Below are positions 1 to 5,563 of a stretch of 5,567 nucleotides of DNA, piece by piece. The stretch spans positions 1-5,567 of the forward strand of contig CALFGU010000151.1 of assembly GCA_937877685.1 (NCBI GenBank). The letters are read 5' to 3'. Position 1 is the stretch's first letter. Each line of letters begins with the position of its first letter. Below the pieces are notes generated by a model. The model was not told where the DNA came from and ran no database searches. It saw only the letters and a list, made by a program, of their open reading frames with translations. Both the position numbers and the translations under genes were made by a program. The DNA is from an uncultured Prevotella sp. (GTDB lineage Bacteria; Bacteroidota; Bacteroidia; Bacteroidales; Bacteroidaceae).

Positions 1-45
1 TAAGATAGGGGGAGTACCTCCGTAGGAGGGGAGTGAGTATGATAA
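1..45 (+). repeat. G-rich hairpin intergenic repeat, copy A
   Basis: This is one of three copies of a short repeat family in the window. The shared skeleton is TAAGATAGGGGGAGTACC, then a small hairpin, then GGGGAG and TATGAT. The hairpin here is CCTCC (17-21), loop GTA (22-24), GGAGG (25-29). It matches the reverse complement of copy C (5511-5563) closely, with the first 18 bases identical. The left part is probably cut by the window edge. It resembles REP-like dispersed palindromes found between genes in many bacteria; its function is unknown. Confidence 0.75.
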
Positions 46-56
46 ATTTTCCCTTA

Positions 57-107
57 GCCCCCTTTAAAGATAGCGGAAGTTCCACGTAGCGGGGAGGGAC
101 TATGATT
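57..107 (+). repeat. G-rich hairpin intergenic repeat, copy B
   Basis: A second, more diverged copy in the same orientation as copy A, starting about 20 bases after copy A's core ends. It has the C-rich lead (about 59-62), then TTTAAAGATAGCGG, a small hairpin, GGGGAGGGA and TATGAT. The hairpin is two bases shorter than in copy A: CCAC (82-85), loop GTA (86-88), GCGG (89-92), with one A-C mismatch. The degeneration suggests an older copy. Its C-rich lead shows what copy A probably lost at the window edge. Confidence 0.6.
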
Positions 108-165
108 CCGAATACATGTAAAGAAACGAGAGTTACCTTAAAATAGGGCGCATTCTCTTTTTGTG

Positions 166-262
166 CTCACGCAAAGACGCAAAGAGGCGCAAAGGTTTAT
201 TTACTCGTATATTGCTGTCCTCTTACAAAAACTCTTTGCGATACTTTGCGACTTTGCGTGAG
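166..262. repeat. GCAAAG palindromic repeat element
   Basis: This is a large imperfect inverted repeat. The left arm (166-198) carries GCAAAG at 171-176, 179-184 and 189-194. The right arm (229-262) carries the complement CTTTGC at 234-239, 244-249 and 252-257. The outer 11 bases of each arm (166-176 with 252-262, beginning CTCAC and ending GTGAG) pair perfectly. Mismatches fall only between the hexamers, apart from one bulged T at 233, and the loop is about 30 nt. Strings of GCAAAG/CTTTGCG units are recalled as common dispersed repeats in Bacteroidota and other genomes. It could fold into a cruciform or an RNA stem, but no function can be read from the sequence. Confidence 0.8.
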
Positions 263-392
263 TTAAATGTGTTCCCTGAATTTTTCTTTTACCCAATGGC
301 ATGTGATTTTATTTTCCTGTGTAAACTCCTATTTTATTCTTAAAATAATTCCGAACTTTGCACTCCAAACTCAATCTCAGATACGAAAAACT

Positions 393-445
393 AAGTTACT
401 CTTACTGAAAATTGTTAGTGACTTAATTGAAACTATAAGTAACTT
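393..445 (+). promoter_or_regulatory. Possible operator: three AGTnACTT motifs upstream of the MATE gene
   Basis: AGTGACTT (417-424) and AGTAACTT (438-445) are direct repeats 21 bases apart, which puts them on the same face of the helix. A third copy lies inverted as AAGTTACT (393-400), 24 bases from the middle one. The last motif overlaps the candidate -7 box, where a repressor could block transcription. This arrangement is typical of binding sites for a dimeric regulator, but the motifs are short and AT-rich, so chance is a real alternative. No regulator gene is next to it. Confidence 0.25.
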
Positions 446-447
446 TG
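440..447 (+). promoter_or_regulatory. Candidate -7 box of the MATE gene
   Basis: TAACTTTG matches the Bacteroidota -7 consensus TAnnTTTG exactly and lies 32 bases before the chosen ATG, which would give a short leader. I cannot find a good TTTG -33 box at the usual distance, so the promoter is only partly supported. A weaker alternative is GAACTTTG at 353-360, which would give a leader of more than 100 nt. Confidence 0.4.
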
Positions 448-464
448 TTTTGCGCATTTGGGAT

Positions 465-471
465 GGGGGAG
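465..471 (+). promoter_or_regulatory. Shine-Dalgarno-like sequence deciding the MATE start
   Basis: GGGGGAG lies seven bases before the ATG at 479. This purine-rich stretch is the only good ribosome-binding site in front of any gene in the window. It favours ATG 479 over the in-frame TTG at 458, which lies upstream of it, and over the next ATG at 491. Confidence 0.55.
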
Positions 472-478
472 AAAATCA

Positions 479-1834
479 ATGAAATTTACGATGCAATTAT
501 TGGATTATAAACAGCATAGTTTCGCCTTGTTGAAACTCGGACTTCCCATTGTTGTGGGGCAATTAGGGATTATCATCCTCAGCCTTGCCGACACGTTGAT
601 GGTGGGTCGGTATGGCACGGACGAGTTAGCCGCGGCGGGGTTTGTGAACAACATGTTCAACCTCGTGATAATGTTTGCCACGGGGTTTTCTTACGGTTTG
701 ACACCCATCGTTGGGCGTTTGTTTGGGCGGAATGATAGTTTGTCAATCGGTGGACGCTTAAAGAACGGATTGATTGCCAATCTGTTGATAGCCATTCTGC
801 TGACCTTGGGGATGGTTGTGCTTTACTTGAATCTCCACCGCTTAGGGCAGCCCGAAGAACTCTTGCCCTTGATGCGTCCCTACTATCTCACGTTGCTTAT
901 TTCCATTGTGTTTGTCATGCTCTTCAATGCCTTCAAGCAGTTTGCCGATGGCATTACTGACACACGTACGGCAATGTGGTTTTTGTTAGGCGGAAACCTG
1001 CTGAACATAGTTGGAAACTGGTTGCTGATTTACGGAAATTGCGGTTTCCCTGAAATGGGACTTTTAGGAGCAGGGATGGCTACGCTCTTTTCACGCATCA
1101 TGATGGTCGTTTGCTTTGCGGTTTATTTCTTCTCCGTGTCGCGCTATCGTGCGTATCGTGAAGGGTTCTTAAAGTCTCAGGTGAATCGCCGCGACTTTCT
1201 GGAAATTAATAAATTAGGACTCCCCATTGCGCTTCAGATAACGATGGAAACCGCTTCGTTTAGTTTGACCGCCGTTATGGTAGGGTGGTTGGGAAGTCTT
1301 GCTCTTGCGGCCCATCAAGTGATGCTCACGGTGGGGCAATTAGGTTTTATGCTTTATTATGGAATGGCAGCCGCCATCACGGTTCGAGTAAGCAATTATC
1401 ATGGAAGTCACGACCTGCCCAACCTGAGGCGCACGGTGGCTACGGGATTTCGCATTATTCTCGCCATGGCTGTTGGTGTGTCGGCACTGATGCTCACGTT
1501 CCGAAGCGACTTAGGCGTGTGGTTCACCAATAGTCATGACGTGGCGCTTGTTGTAGCTTCGCTGGTGATTCCCTTTGTTGTATATCAATTTGGTGATGGG
1601 TTGCAGTGCACGTTCTCCAATGCGCTTCGTGGCATCTCCGAGGTGAAGCAAATGGTCGTAATCTCCTTCGTGGCTTACGTACTCATCTCCCTCCCTGCTG
1701 CCTATGTGCTGGGCTTTGTTTGTGACTTAGGGTTGGTCGGAATATGGTGGTCATTCCCTCTTGGACTTACAAGCGCCGGTATCATGTTTTGGCTGAACTT
1801 TAAGTCAAAGGTGCGTAAACTGGAGCGTCAGTAA
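479..1834 (+). CDS. norM: NorM-type MATE family multidrug efflux transporter
   Basis: An inner-membrane pump of 451 residues that probably exports cationic drugs or toxic compounds in exchange for Na+ or H+. The protein is almost entirely hydrophobic, with room for 12 membrane helices in two related halves. The first half opens with KLGLPIVVGQLG (about residues 19-30) and the second with KLGLPIALQITME (245-257), the usual MATE pseudo-symmetry. Asp38 in helix 1, Glu257 in helix 7, and Tyr369 and Asp373 in helix 10 line up, each offset by two, with Asp36, Glu255, Tyr367 and Asp371 of Vibrio cholerae NorM. Those residues form its cation site, so NorM-type Na+ coupling is likely (inference). Length is normal for the family. 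The start at 479 is chosen because of GGGGGAG at 465-471; a TTG at 458 would add seven residues. It stands alone, with its own candidate promoter and a shared terminator. The substrate cannot be read from sequence. Confidence 0.93.
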   Translation: MKFTMQLLDYKQHSFALLKLGLPIVVGQLGIIILSLADTLMVGRYGTDELAAAGFVNNMFNLVIMFATGFSYGLTPIVGRLFGRNDSLSIGGRLKNGLIANLLIAILLTLGMVVLYLNLHRLGQPEELLPLMRPYYLTLLISIVFVMLFNAFKQFADGITDTRTAMWFLLGGNLLNIVGNWLLIYGNCGFPEMGLLGAGMATLFSRIMMVVCFAVYFFSVSRYRAYREGFLKSQVNRRDFLEINKLGLPIALQITMETASFSLTAVMVGWLGSLALAAHQVMLTVGQLGFMLYYGMAAAITVRVSNYHGSHDLPNLRRTVATGFRIILAMAVGVSALMLTFRSDLGVWFTNSHDVALVVASLVIPFVVYQFGDGLQCTFSNALRGISEVKQMVVISFVAYVLISLPAAYVLGFVCDLGLVGIWWSFPLGLTSAGIMFWLNFKSKVRKLERQ

Positions 1835-1853
1835 ATTTGGAGTAAAAGCAAAT

Positions 1854-1887
1854 AAAAAGTGTGTGAACCGCGGTCCACACACTTTTT
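1854..1887. terminator. Bidirectional terminator between convergent genes
   Basis: AAAAAGTGTGTG (1854-1865) pairs perfectly over 12 bases with CACACACTTTTT (1876-1887) around a 10-nt loop. The stem begins with five A and ends with five T, so either strand yields a GT/CA hairpin followed by U. It starts 20 bases after the MATE stop codon and 10 bases beyond the DUF3276 stop codon, so it can end both convergent transcripts. Confidence 0.88.
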
Positions 1888-1896
1888 ATTCTTTCA

Positions 1897-2280
1897 TTAA
1901 AATTCCAATTCGCCGAGCTTGATTTCGTTGCTCTCTTCTGCTTCGTTTTCGATGGCAACTTCTTCAGCAACTTCCTCAGTCGCAACGGGCGCTTCTTCAT
2001 AGCGAGCGTAGCGAGGTTGAGCGGGTTGCTTTTCAATAGCAAATTGAGCCGCGTCAGAGAATGCTTCGAGGAACTTCTCGAGGTCTTCGCGATAGAGGAA
2101 GATTTTGTGCTTTTCAAATACGGGGCGCAATTCCTCCGTACCCTCTTTTACGCGCTTGCTCTCGGTGAGTGAGAGGTAGAGTTCGTCGTGACGGTCGCGC
2201 TTCACATCGATATAATAAATACGCTTACCTGCCTTTACTGACTTGCTAAAGAGAATGTCGTTTTCAACTTTTCCGTTCAT
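1897..2280 (-). CDS. PUR-alpha-like DUF3276 nucleic-acid-binding protein
   Basis: A protein of 127 residues that matches the DUF3276 (PUR domain-like) family of Bacteroidota. Relatives of this fold, such as BpuR of Borrelia, bind single-stranded DNA and RNA, so a cytoplasmic nucleic-acid-binding role is likely; the actual target is unknown. Family features seen are AGKRIYYIDVK (17-27), LYLSLTESKR (34-43) and FEKHKIFLYREDLEKFLEAF (55-74), which suggest alternating strands and a final helix. Residues 95-127 form a low-complexity acidic tail with 13 Glu and one Lys, ending in the hydrophobic tip LGELEF. The ATG at 2280 is the natural start because the domain begins a few residues later. The gene is divergent from nusB and converges with the MATE gene. 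No Shine-Dalgarno sequence is seen, and I could not identify a clear promoter for it. Confidence 0.88.
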   Translation of the reverse strand: MNGKVENDILFSKSVKAGKRIYYIDVKRDRHDELYLSLTESKRVKEGTEELRPVFEKHKIFLYREDLEKFLEAFSDAAQFAIEKQPAQPRYARYEEAPVATEEVAEEVAIENEAEESNEIKLGELEF

Positions 2281-2352
2281 CTGATTAATCTATTTCAAAA
2301 GTGGTTTTAAATTTTCGGTGGCGAATTTGCAACGAATTTTCTGAACTGCCAA

Positions 2353-2362
2353 GCACATGTGC
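2353..2362. promoter_or_regulatory. Ten-base perfect palindrome in the divergent intergenic region
   Basis: GCACATGTGC is a perfect palindrome 73 bases upstream of the DUF3276 start and 128 bases upstream of the nusB start. Position and symmetry would suit a binding site for a dimeric regulator. It is short, and nothing else supports the idea. Confidence 0.2.
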
Positions 2363-2456
2363 AATATTTTGTGTAAAAAACTTTGCGTGGTGTTCTTTTC
2401 TCCGTATTCACAAGATAATTTGCCCGCTCGTAAGGGAGTAATTCCATATTTATTAT

Positions 2457-2464
2457 TATCTTTG
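2457..2464 (+). promoter_or_regulatory. Bacteroidota -7 box of the nusB operon promoter
   Basis: TATCTTTG followed by CC, preceded by an AT-rich run (TTTATTATTA), fits the Bacteroidota -7 consensus TAnnTTTG. It lies 26 bases before the nusB ATG, which predicts a leader of roughly 20 nt. A matching TTTG -33 box at 19-21 bases is not evident; the nearest TTTG (2419-2422) is too far away. This is the likely main promoter for nusB-yajC-ybbR-coaE. Confidence 0.6.
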
Positions 2465-2490
2465 CCGAGATTTATAAAACGAAGTAAACA

Positions 2491-3441
2491 ATGATTAATC
2501 GTGAACTCATAAGAACGAAGGTAGTACAATTGGTGTATGCTTACGTTCAGAACGAAGATAAGTCCCTTGATGCAGCGGAAAGGGAACTAGAGTTTAGTCT
2601 TTTAAAGTCGTATGAACTCTATAAGTTTCTCCTCTCGCTCCTTGTTCAAGTAAAGTACACCGCAGAGCGCCGTGAAGATGCGCGTCTTGCGCGTGCCTCA
2701 CGCTTGGGAGTTGCTTCTGACGAGTTGCCCATTGATAAGTATTTGGCCGAAAACAAACTCCTGCAGAAAATGGCGAGCAACAAGGTGTTGCTGGATTATC
2801 TTGAAACCGAGAAGCAGGAATGGATGGAGGACGATGCGTTGATTAGAAACGTCTATAAGTCATTCACCGAAAGTTCCATCTATCACGAGTATATCCATAA
2901 GGGAGACTACAGCATCAAGGCGGATCGTGAGTTGGTGCGTCGCCTTTATAAGGAGTACTTGCTCGAAAATGAGTTGCTCGAAAGCACACTTGAAGACCAC
3001 AGCATTTATTGGAACGATGACAAAGAGGTCATTGACCATTTTGTGATTAAGACCCTGGGCATCTTCAATGGCGAATCCCAACCCGACATGCCCTTGCTCT
3101 CAGAATTTGCTGTTGAAGAAGACCGCGAGTTTGCCTTCCAACTCTTCCGCCAAACCATTGAACGCGGCGAAGAACTCAGAGGCCACCTCCGCACGAACTG
3201 TTTGAAGTGGGACTTTGACCGCATCGCATTGATGGATAAAGTAATTATCCAAACGGCATTGGCAGAAATCCTCACCTTCTCAGACATCCCCTTGAACGTA
3301 AGCATTAACGAATACGTAGAGATTGCCAAGAACTACAGCACGCCTAAGAGTGGTGCGTTTGTAAATGGTCAACTCGACAATATCTGTAAGCGCTTGAACA
3401 AGGAGCGTATCTTGATGAAGATTTCAATGAAGAAGAAGTAA
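2491..3441 (+). CDS. nusB: Transcription antitermination factor NusB, long Bacteroidota form
   Basis: NusB binds the boxA RNA element together with NusE (S10) and helps RNA polymerase read through rRNA operons. This protein has 316 residues against about 140 in E. coli. The N-terminal part (RTKVVQLVYAY, 8-18) matches the first NusB helix. The C-terminal part carries the family signature: WDFDRIALMDKVIIQTALAE (240-259), SINEYVEIAK (271-280) and FVNGQLD (290-296). Between them lies an insert of roughly 150 residues (about 60-210), mostly helical and charged. Within the insert, 145-189 resembles 211-256, suggesting an internal duplication. Long NusB proteins are, as far as I recall, usual in Bacteroidota. 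The start is the first ATG after the promoter box; no Shine-Dalgarno is present. It is the first gene of the operon, 63 bases before yajC. Confidence 0.93.
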   Translation: MINRELIRTKVVQLVYAYVQNEDKSLDAAERELEFSLLKSYELYKFLLSLLVQVKYTAERREDARLARASRLGVASDELPIDKYLAENKLLQKMASNKVLLDYLETEKQEWMEDDALIRNVYKSFTESSIYHEYIHKGDYSIKADRELVRRLYKEYLLENELLESTLEDHSIYWNDDKEVIDHFVIKTLGIFNGESQPDMPLLSEFAVEEDREFAFQLFRQTIERGEELRGHLRTNCLKWDFDRIALMDKVIIQTALAEILTFSDIPLNVSINEYVEIAKNYSTPKSGAFVNGQLDNICKRLNKERILMKISMKKK

Positions 3442-3504
3442 AATCTTTGTGGAATAAACTGATTTTTAAATTAATTATAAACCAAACTAATAAGTTTAGA
3501 CTTT

Positions 3505-3822
3505 ATGTTATTTGCATTTTTAAATGCTACATCTGGTCAGCAGGGTAGCGGTTGGGGCATGATCATCATGCTCGTAGCAATGTTCGCAATCATGTATTTC
3601 TTCATGATTCGTCCTCAGCAGAAGAAGCAGAAGGAAGCACAGAATTTCCGCAATTCTCTTACCGTAGGTCAGGAAGTTATTACCATTGGTGGTATTTACG
3701 GCGTTGTACGCAACGTAGATATGGATGGTGTTGTCACTCTTGAAGTTGCTTCTGGCGTTAAGATTCGTGTGCACAAGGATGGTATTAATCCTGTTGCATC
3801 TCCCGTAGGCGGAGACAAGTAA
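3505..3822 (+). CDS. yajC: Sec translocon accessory subunit YajC
   Basis: YajC is a small single-pass inner-membrane protein that associates with SecDF and the SecYEG translocon. The 105 residues show the standard layout: a short N-terminus, one membrane segment (about 17-35, rich in Met, Ile and Phe), the hallmark RPQQKKQKE (36-44) on the cytoplasmic side, then a small beta-rich domain with VGQEVITIGGIYGVV (54-68). The tail VGGDK is short, so length is normal. The gene follows nusB by 63 bases and precedes the YbbR gene by 13, so it is probably co-transcribed, although the 63-base AT-rich gap could hold a weak internal promoter. No Shine-Dalgarno is seen. secD and secF are not in the window. 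Confidence 0.95.
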   Translation: MLFAFLNATSGQQGSGWGMIIMLVAMFAIMYFFMIRPQQKKQKEAQNFRNSLTVGQEVITIGGIYGVVRNVDMDGVVTLEVASGVKIRVHKDGINPVASPVGGDK

Positions 3823-3835
3823 AACGCTTTTCCCC

Positions 3836-4825
3836 ATGATGAAGATACTCTCTTTCATCCACGAGAAGGTCAAGATTGCCTTAGTTTCAGTAAGAAACAA
3901 GTCATTCTTGACTTTTTTGTTCTTCCTAATGCTCTCCACCGCCTTCTGGTGTTTCGAAGCGTTTAACGAAACCAACTCTGTGGAAGTCACGGTTCCCATG
4001 GAGTTGGAAAACGTTCCCGAAAATGTGGTGGTGACTACCGAATTGCCGCAAAACCTACGCGTGACGCTTCGCGACCGTAACTTTACGCTTTTTGCCTATC
4101 GTTACTTGCTGAGTCCGCGTCCTGTAAAAGTCAATTTTACGGCTTATGCAAACCCCACTTGTTACGTAAGAATTCCGCATGACGACGTAATGCATAGCGT
4201 CATGAGTAATTTCCAACCCTCGACAGAGATGCTTACGCTGTTGCCTGATACGTTGGAATATTACTACAGTTATGGCACGAAGAAAACGGTGGAACCTCGC
4301 TTGCAGGGAAAGTTAGTAGCGGCAGATGGTTTTTACATTGTGAGCAAAACACTCCAACCCTCAGAGGTGACTGCCTATGCCAATGAGCACCAACTCGACA
4401 CCATTTCGGCGGCTTATACGATTCCTTTCTATCATTCCAACCTGACGGAAAACTTTACCGCTCCCGTTGAGTTGCGCAACGTAAAGGGGGTGAAGTTCTC
4501 GCCTGACACGGTGCAACTTTCGGTAGAGGTGGACCGCCTTGTGGAAAAGACGCTCTCCCTTCCCATACAGCCACTGAACTTTCCCGAAGATGTGTGTTTG
4601 CGCACCTTTCCTATGAAGGTGAATGTAACGTTCCAGGTGGGCATGAAGGTGTATAATGACGTGACGGAGAAGGATTTTACGCTCGTTCTCGATGCTAATG
4701 ATTTGGAAGATACGGAGGATAAAACCTGTGTGGTGCGTTTAGAGCGCCAACCTGAAGCAGTGTTCCACTTGCGCCTCAGTCAGCAGGAAGTTGAATACCT
4801 TATCGAAAAAAAGAGTGGACAATGA
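3836..4825 (+). CDS. YbbR-domain membrane-anchored protein (CdaR-like)
   Basis: A 329-residue protein with one N-terminal membrane segment (about 24-40, FLTFLFFLMLSTAFW) and a large beta-rich part predicted outside the membrane. The stretch VEVTVPMELENVPENVVVTT (49-68) and the following LRVTLRDRN match the first YbbR repeat. Further YbbR-like pieces can be made out around 152-230 and 217-285 but are weak. In Firmicutes the YbbR protein CdaR controls the diadenylate cyclase CdaA; whether that holds here is unknown, and no cyclase gene is nearby. Two ATG codons in a row (3836 and 3839) make the exact start uncertain by one residue. It begins 13 bases after yajC and its stop overlaps the coaE start (ATGA), so it is firmly within the operon. 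The YbbR-coaE pairing is a recurring Bacteroidota arrangement as I recall it. Confidence 0.87.
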   Translation: MMKILSFIHEKVKIALVSVRNKSFLTFLFFLMLSTAFWCFEAFNETNSVEVTVPMELENVPENVVVTTELPQNLRVTLRDRNFTLFAYRYLLSPRPVKVNFTAYANPTCYVRIPHDDVMHSVMSNFQPSTEMLTLLPDTLEYYYSYGTKKTVEPRLQGKLVAADGFYIVSKTLQPSEVTAYANEHQLDTISAAYTIPFYHSNLTENFTAPVELRNVKGVKFSPDTVQLSVEVDRLVEKTLSLPIQPLNFPEDVCLRTFPMKVNVTFQVGMKVYNDVTEKDFTLVLDANDLEDTEDKTCVVRLERQPEAVFHLRLSQQEVEYLIEKKSGQ

Positions 4826-5385
4826 CTTACGCAATTACCGGAGGAATAGGGTCGGGCAAGAGTTTTTATTGCCGACAATTGGAAGCAGCGGGTTACCCCA
4901 TCTTTTATTGCGATGACGAAGCCAAGCGCATTATTCGCACTTCCGAAGACGTGCGCCGTGAACTCTGTGCGTTGGTGGGGAATGAGGCGTATAACGCCGA
5001 CGGGAAGTTGCAGAAACCCATTTTGGCGGCATATATCTGTCGCGGAAAGGAATATGCCGAGCGCGTAGATGCGATTGTGCATCCCCGTGTGGCAGAGGCA
5101 TTCTGCGAATGGGCATCCGAAAAGTCGCAGAAGCATGAGCGTGTGTTCATGGAGTGTGCTTTGCTTTACGAATCGGGATTTGACCATCTCGTTGACCAAG
5201 TTATTCTCGTCACTGCCTCACAGGAAACCCGCGTGCGCAGAGTTATGGCGCGCGACAAGGTGACGCGTGAAAAGGCATTGGCGTGGATGGCACTGCAAAT
5301 GCCTGAAGAGGAGAAAATGAAGCGCGCACATTACGTCATAAATAGCGAAACGGACGGCGCACTCAACAATGCGTTGTTCCTCTAA
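4822..5385 (+). CDS. coaE: Dephospho-CoA kinase
   Basis: CoaE phosphorylates the 3'-hydroxyl of dephospho-CoA using ATP, the last step of coenzyme A synthesis, in the cytoplasm. The Walker A loop GGIGSGKS is at 7-14. Asp31 lines up with Asp33 of E. coli CoaE, the presumed catalytic base; the other Asp of the E. coli DAD motif is Tyr29 here. Also present are IVHPRV (85-90), the central LLYESGF, and the lid-like stretch with VRRVMARD. The C-terminus HYVINSETDGALNNALFL is recognisable, but at 187 residues the protein is somewhat shorter than the roughly 200 usual in the family, seeming to lack the last helix turn or two. Two stop codons in a row (TAATAG) end it. The start overlaps the YbbR stop by 4 nt, implying translational coupling. 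It is the last gene before a strong terminator. Confidence 0.95.
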   Translation: MTYAITGGIGSGKSFYCRQLEAAGYPIFYCDDEAKRIIRTSEDVRRELCALVGNEAYNADGKLQKPILAAYICRGKEYAERVDAIVHPRVAEAFCEWASEKSQKHERVFMECALLYESGFDHLVDQVILVTASQETRVRRVMARDKVTREKALAWMALQMPEEEKMKRAHYVINSETDGALNNALFL

Positions 5386-5399
5386 TAGAAAAGCGAGTT

Positions 5400-5461
5400 A
5401 CGATAATACACATCGGGCGCACAAAGACAGACTTTGTGCGCCCGATGTGTATTATTGTTTT
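5400..5461 (+). terminator. Very long hairpin terminator after coaE
   Basis: Bases 5403-5426 pair perfectly with 5432-5455 (24 pairs) around the 5-nt loop ACAGA. Three more pairs, one of them G-U, extend the stem to 5400 and 5458. The sequence TGTTTT follows (5456-5461). The stem is GC-rich near the top (CGGGCGC) and AT-rich at the base. It begins 14 bases after the coaE stop and most simply ends the nusB operon. The stem is much longer than a typical terminator. Confidence 0.85.
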
Positions 5462-5510
5462 GGCAAAAAATATGGTAATGATATTGCAATTGAACCTATA
5501 TAGGAATAAT

Positions 5511-5563
5511 CTTCATACCCCCTCCCCGCCAAAGGCGGTACTCCCCCTATCTTAAGGGGAGAG
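5511..5563 (-). repeat. G-rich hairpin intergenic repeat, copy C (inverted)
   Basis: Read on the minus strand this matches copy A at positions 1-45, including TAAGATAGGGGGAGTACC and a hairpin in the same place. The hairpin is CCGCC (5526-5530), loop AAA, GGCGG (5534-5538). A second possible hairpin lies beside it: CTCCCC (5541-5546) with GGGGAG (5556-5561) around a 9-nt loop. It is the only copy here seen with both flanks, so the unit appears to be about 50 bases. It could also act as a secondary transcription barrier. Confidence 0.75.

Larger units (their letters stand above)
1..478. other. Gene-free upstream region rich in repeats
   Basis: I see no convincing gene here. The region holds two G-rich hairpin repeats (1-45 and 57-107), a large GCAAAG palindrome (166-262) and an AT-rich leader (about 263-478) in front of the MATE gene. 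The two open frames of 60 and 71 codons lie over repeats or AT-rich leader, resemble no family I know, and have no ribosome-binding site. No tRNA, rRNA or transposase remnant is visible. The edge at position 1 may cut repeat copy A, because the other copies are preceded by a C-rich stretch that is missing here. Confidence 0.7.

Noticed and set aside
166..262. Possible CRISPR array, because of the regularly spaced repeats
   Set aside because: The repeated unit is only six bases with 2-4 base gaps and is arranged as a palindrome; there are no spacers and no cas genes.
161..343. 60-codon open frame across the GCAAAG palindrome
   Set aside because: It simply reads through the inverted repeat and has no family resemblance.
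458..478. TTG start adding seven residues to the MATE protein
   Set aside because: The Shine-Dalgarno-like GGGGGAG lies inside this stretch, and the extra residues match nothing in the family, so ATG 479 is preferred.
267..482. 71-codon open frame whose stop overlaps the MATE start codon (ATGA)
   Set aside because: The overlap looks like translational coupling, but the frame lies in AT-rich leader, begins just after the palindrome, has no ribosome-binding site and resembles no family; the candidate promoter lies inside it.
2421..2440. Possible hairpin CCC-GCTCGTAA-GGG ahead of nusB
   Set aside because: Only three pairs form and no U-tract or regulatory context supports it.
3520..3999. 159-codon minus-strand frame opposite yajC and the YbbR start
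   Set aside because: It lies antisense to two clearly recognised genes and reads as an unrelated shadow translation.
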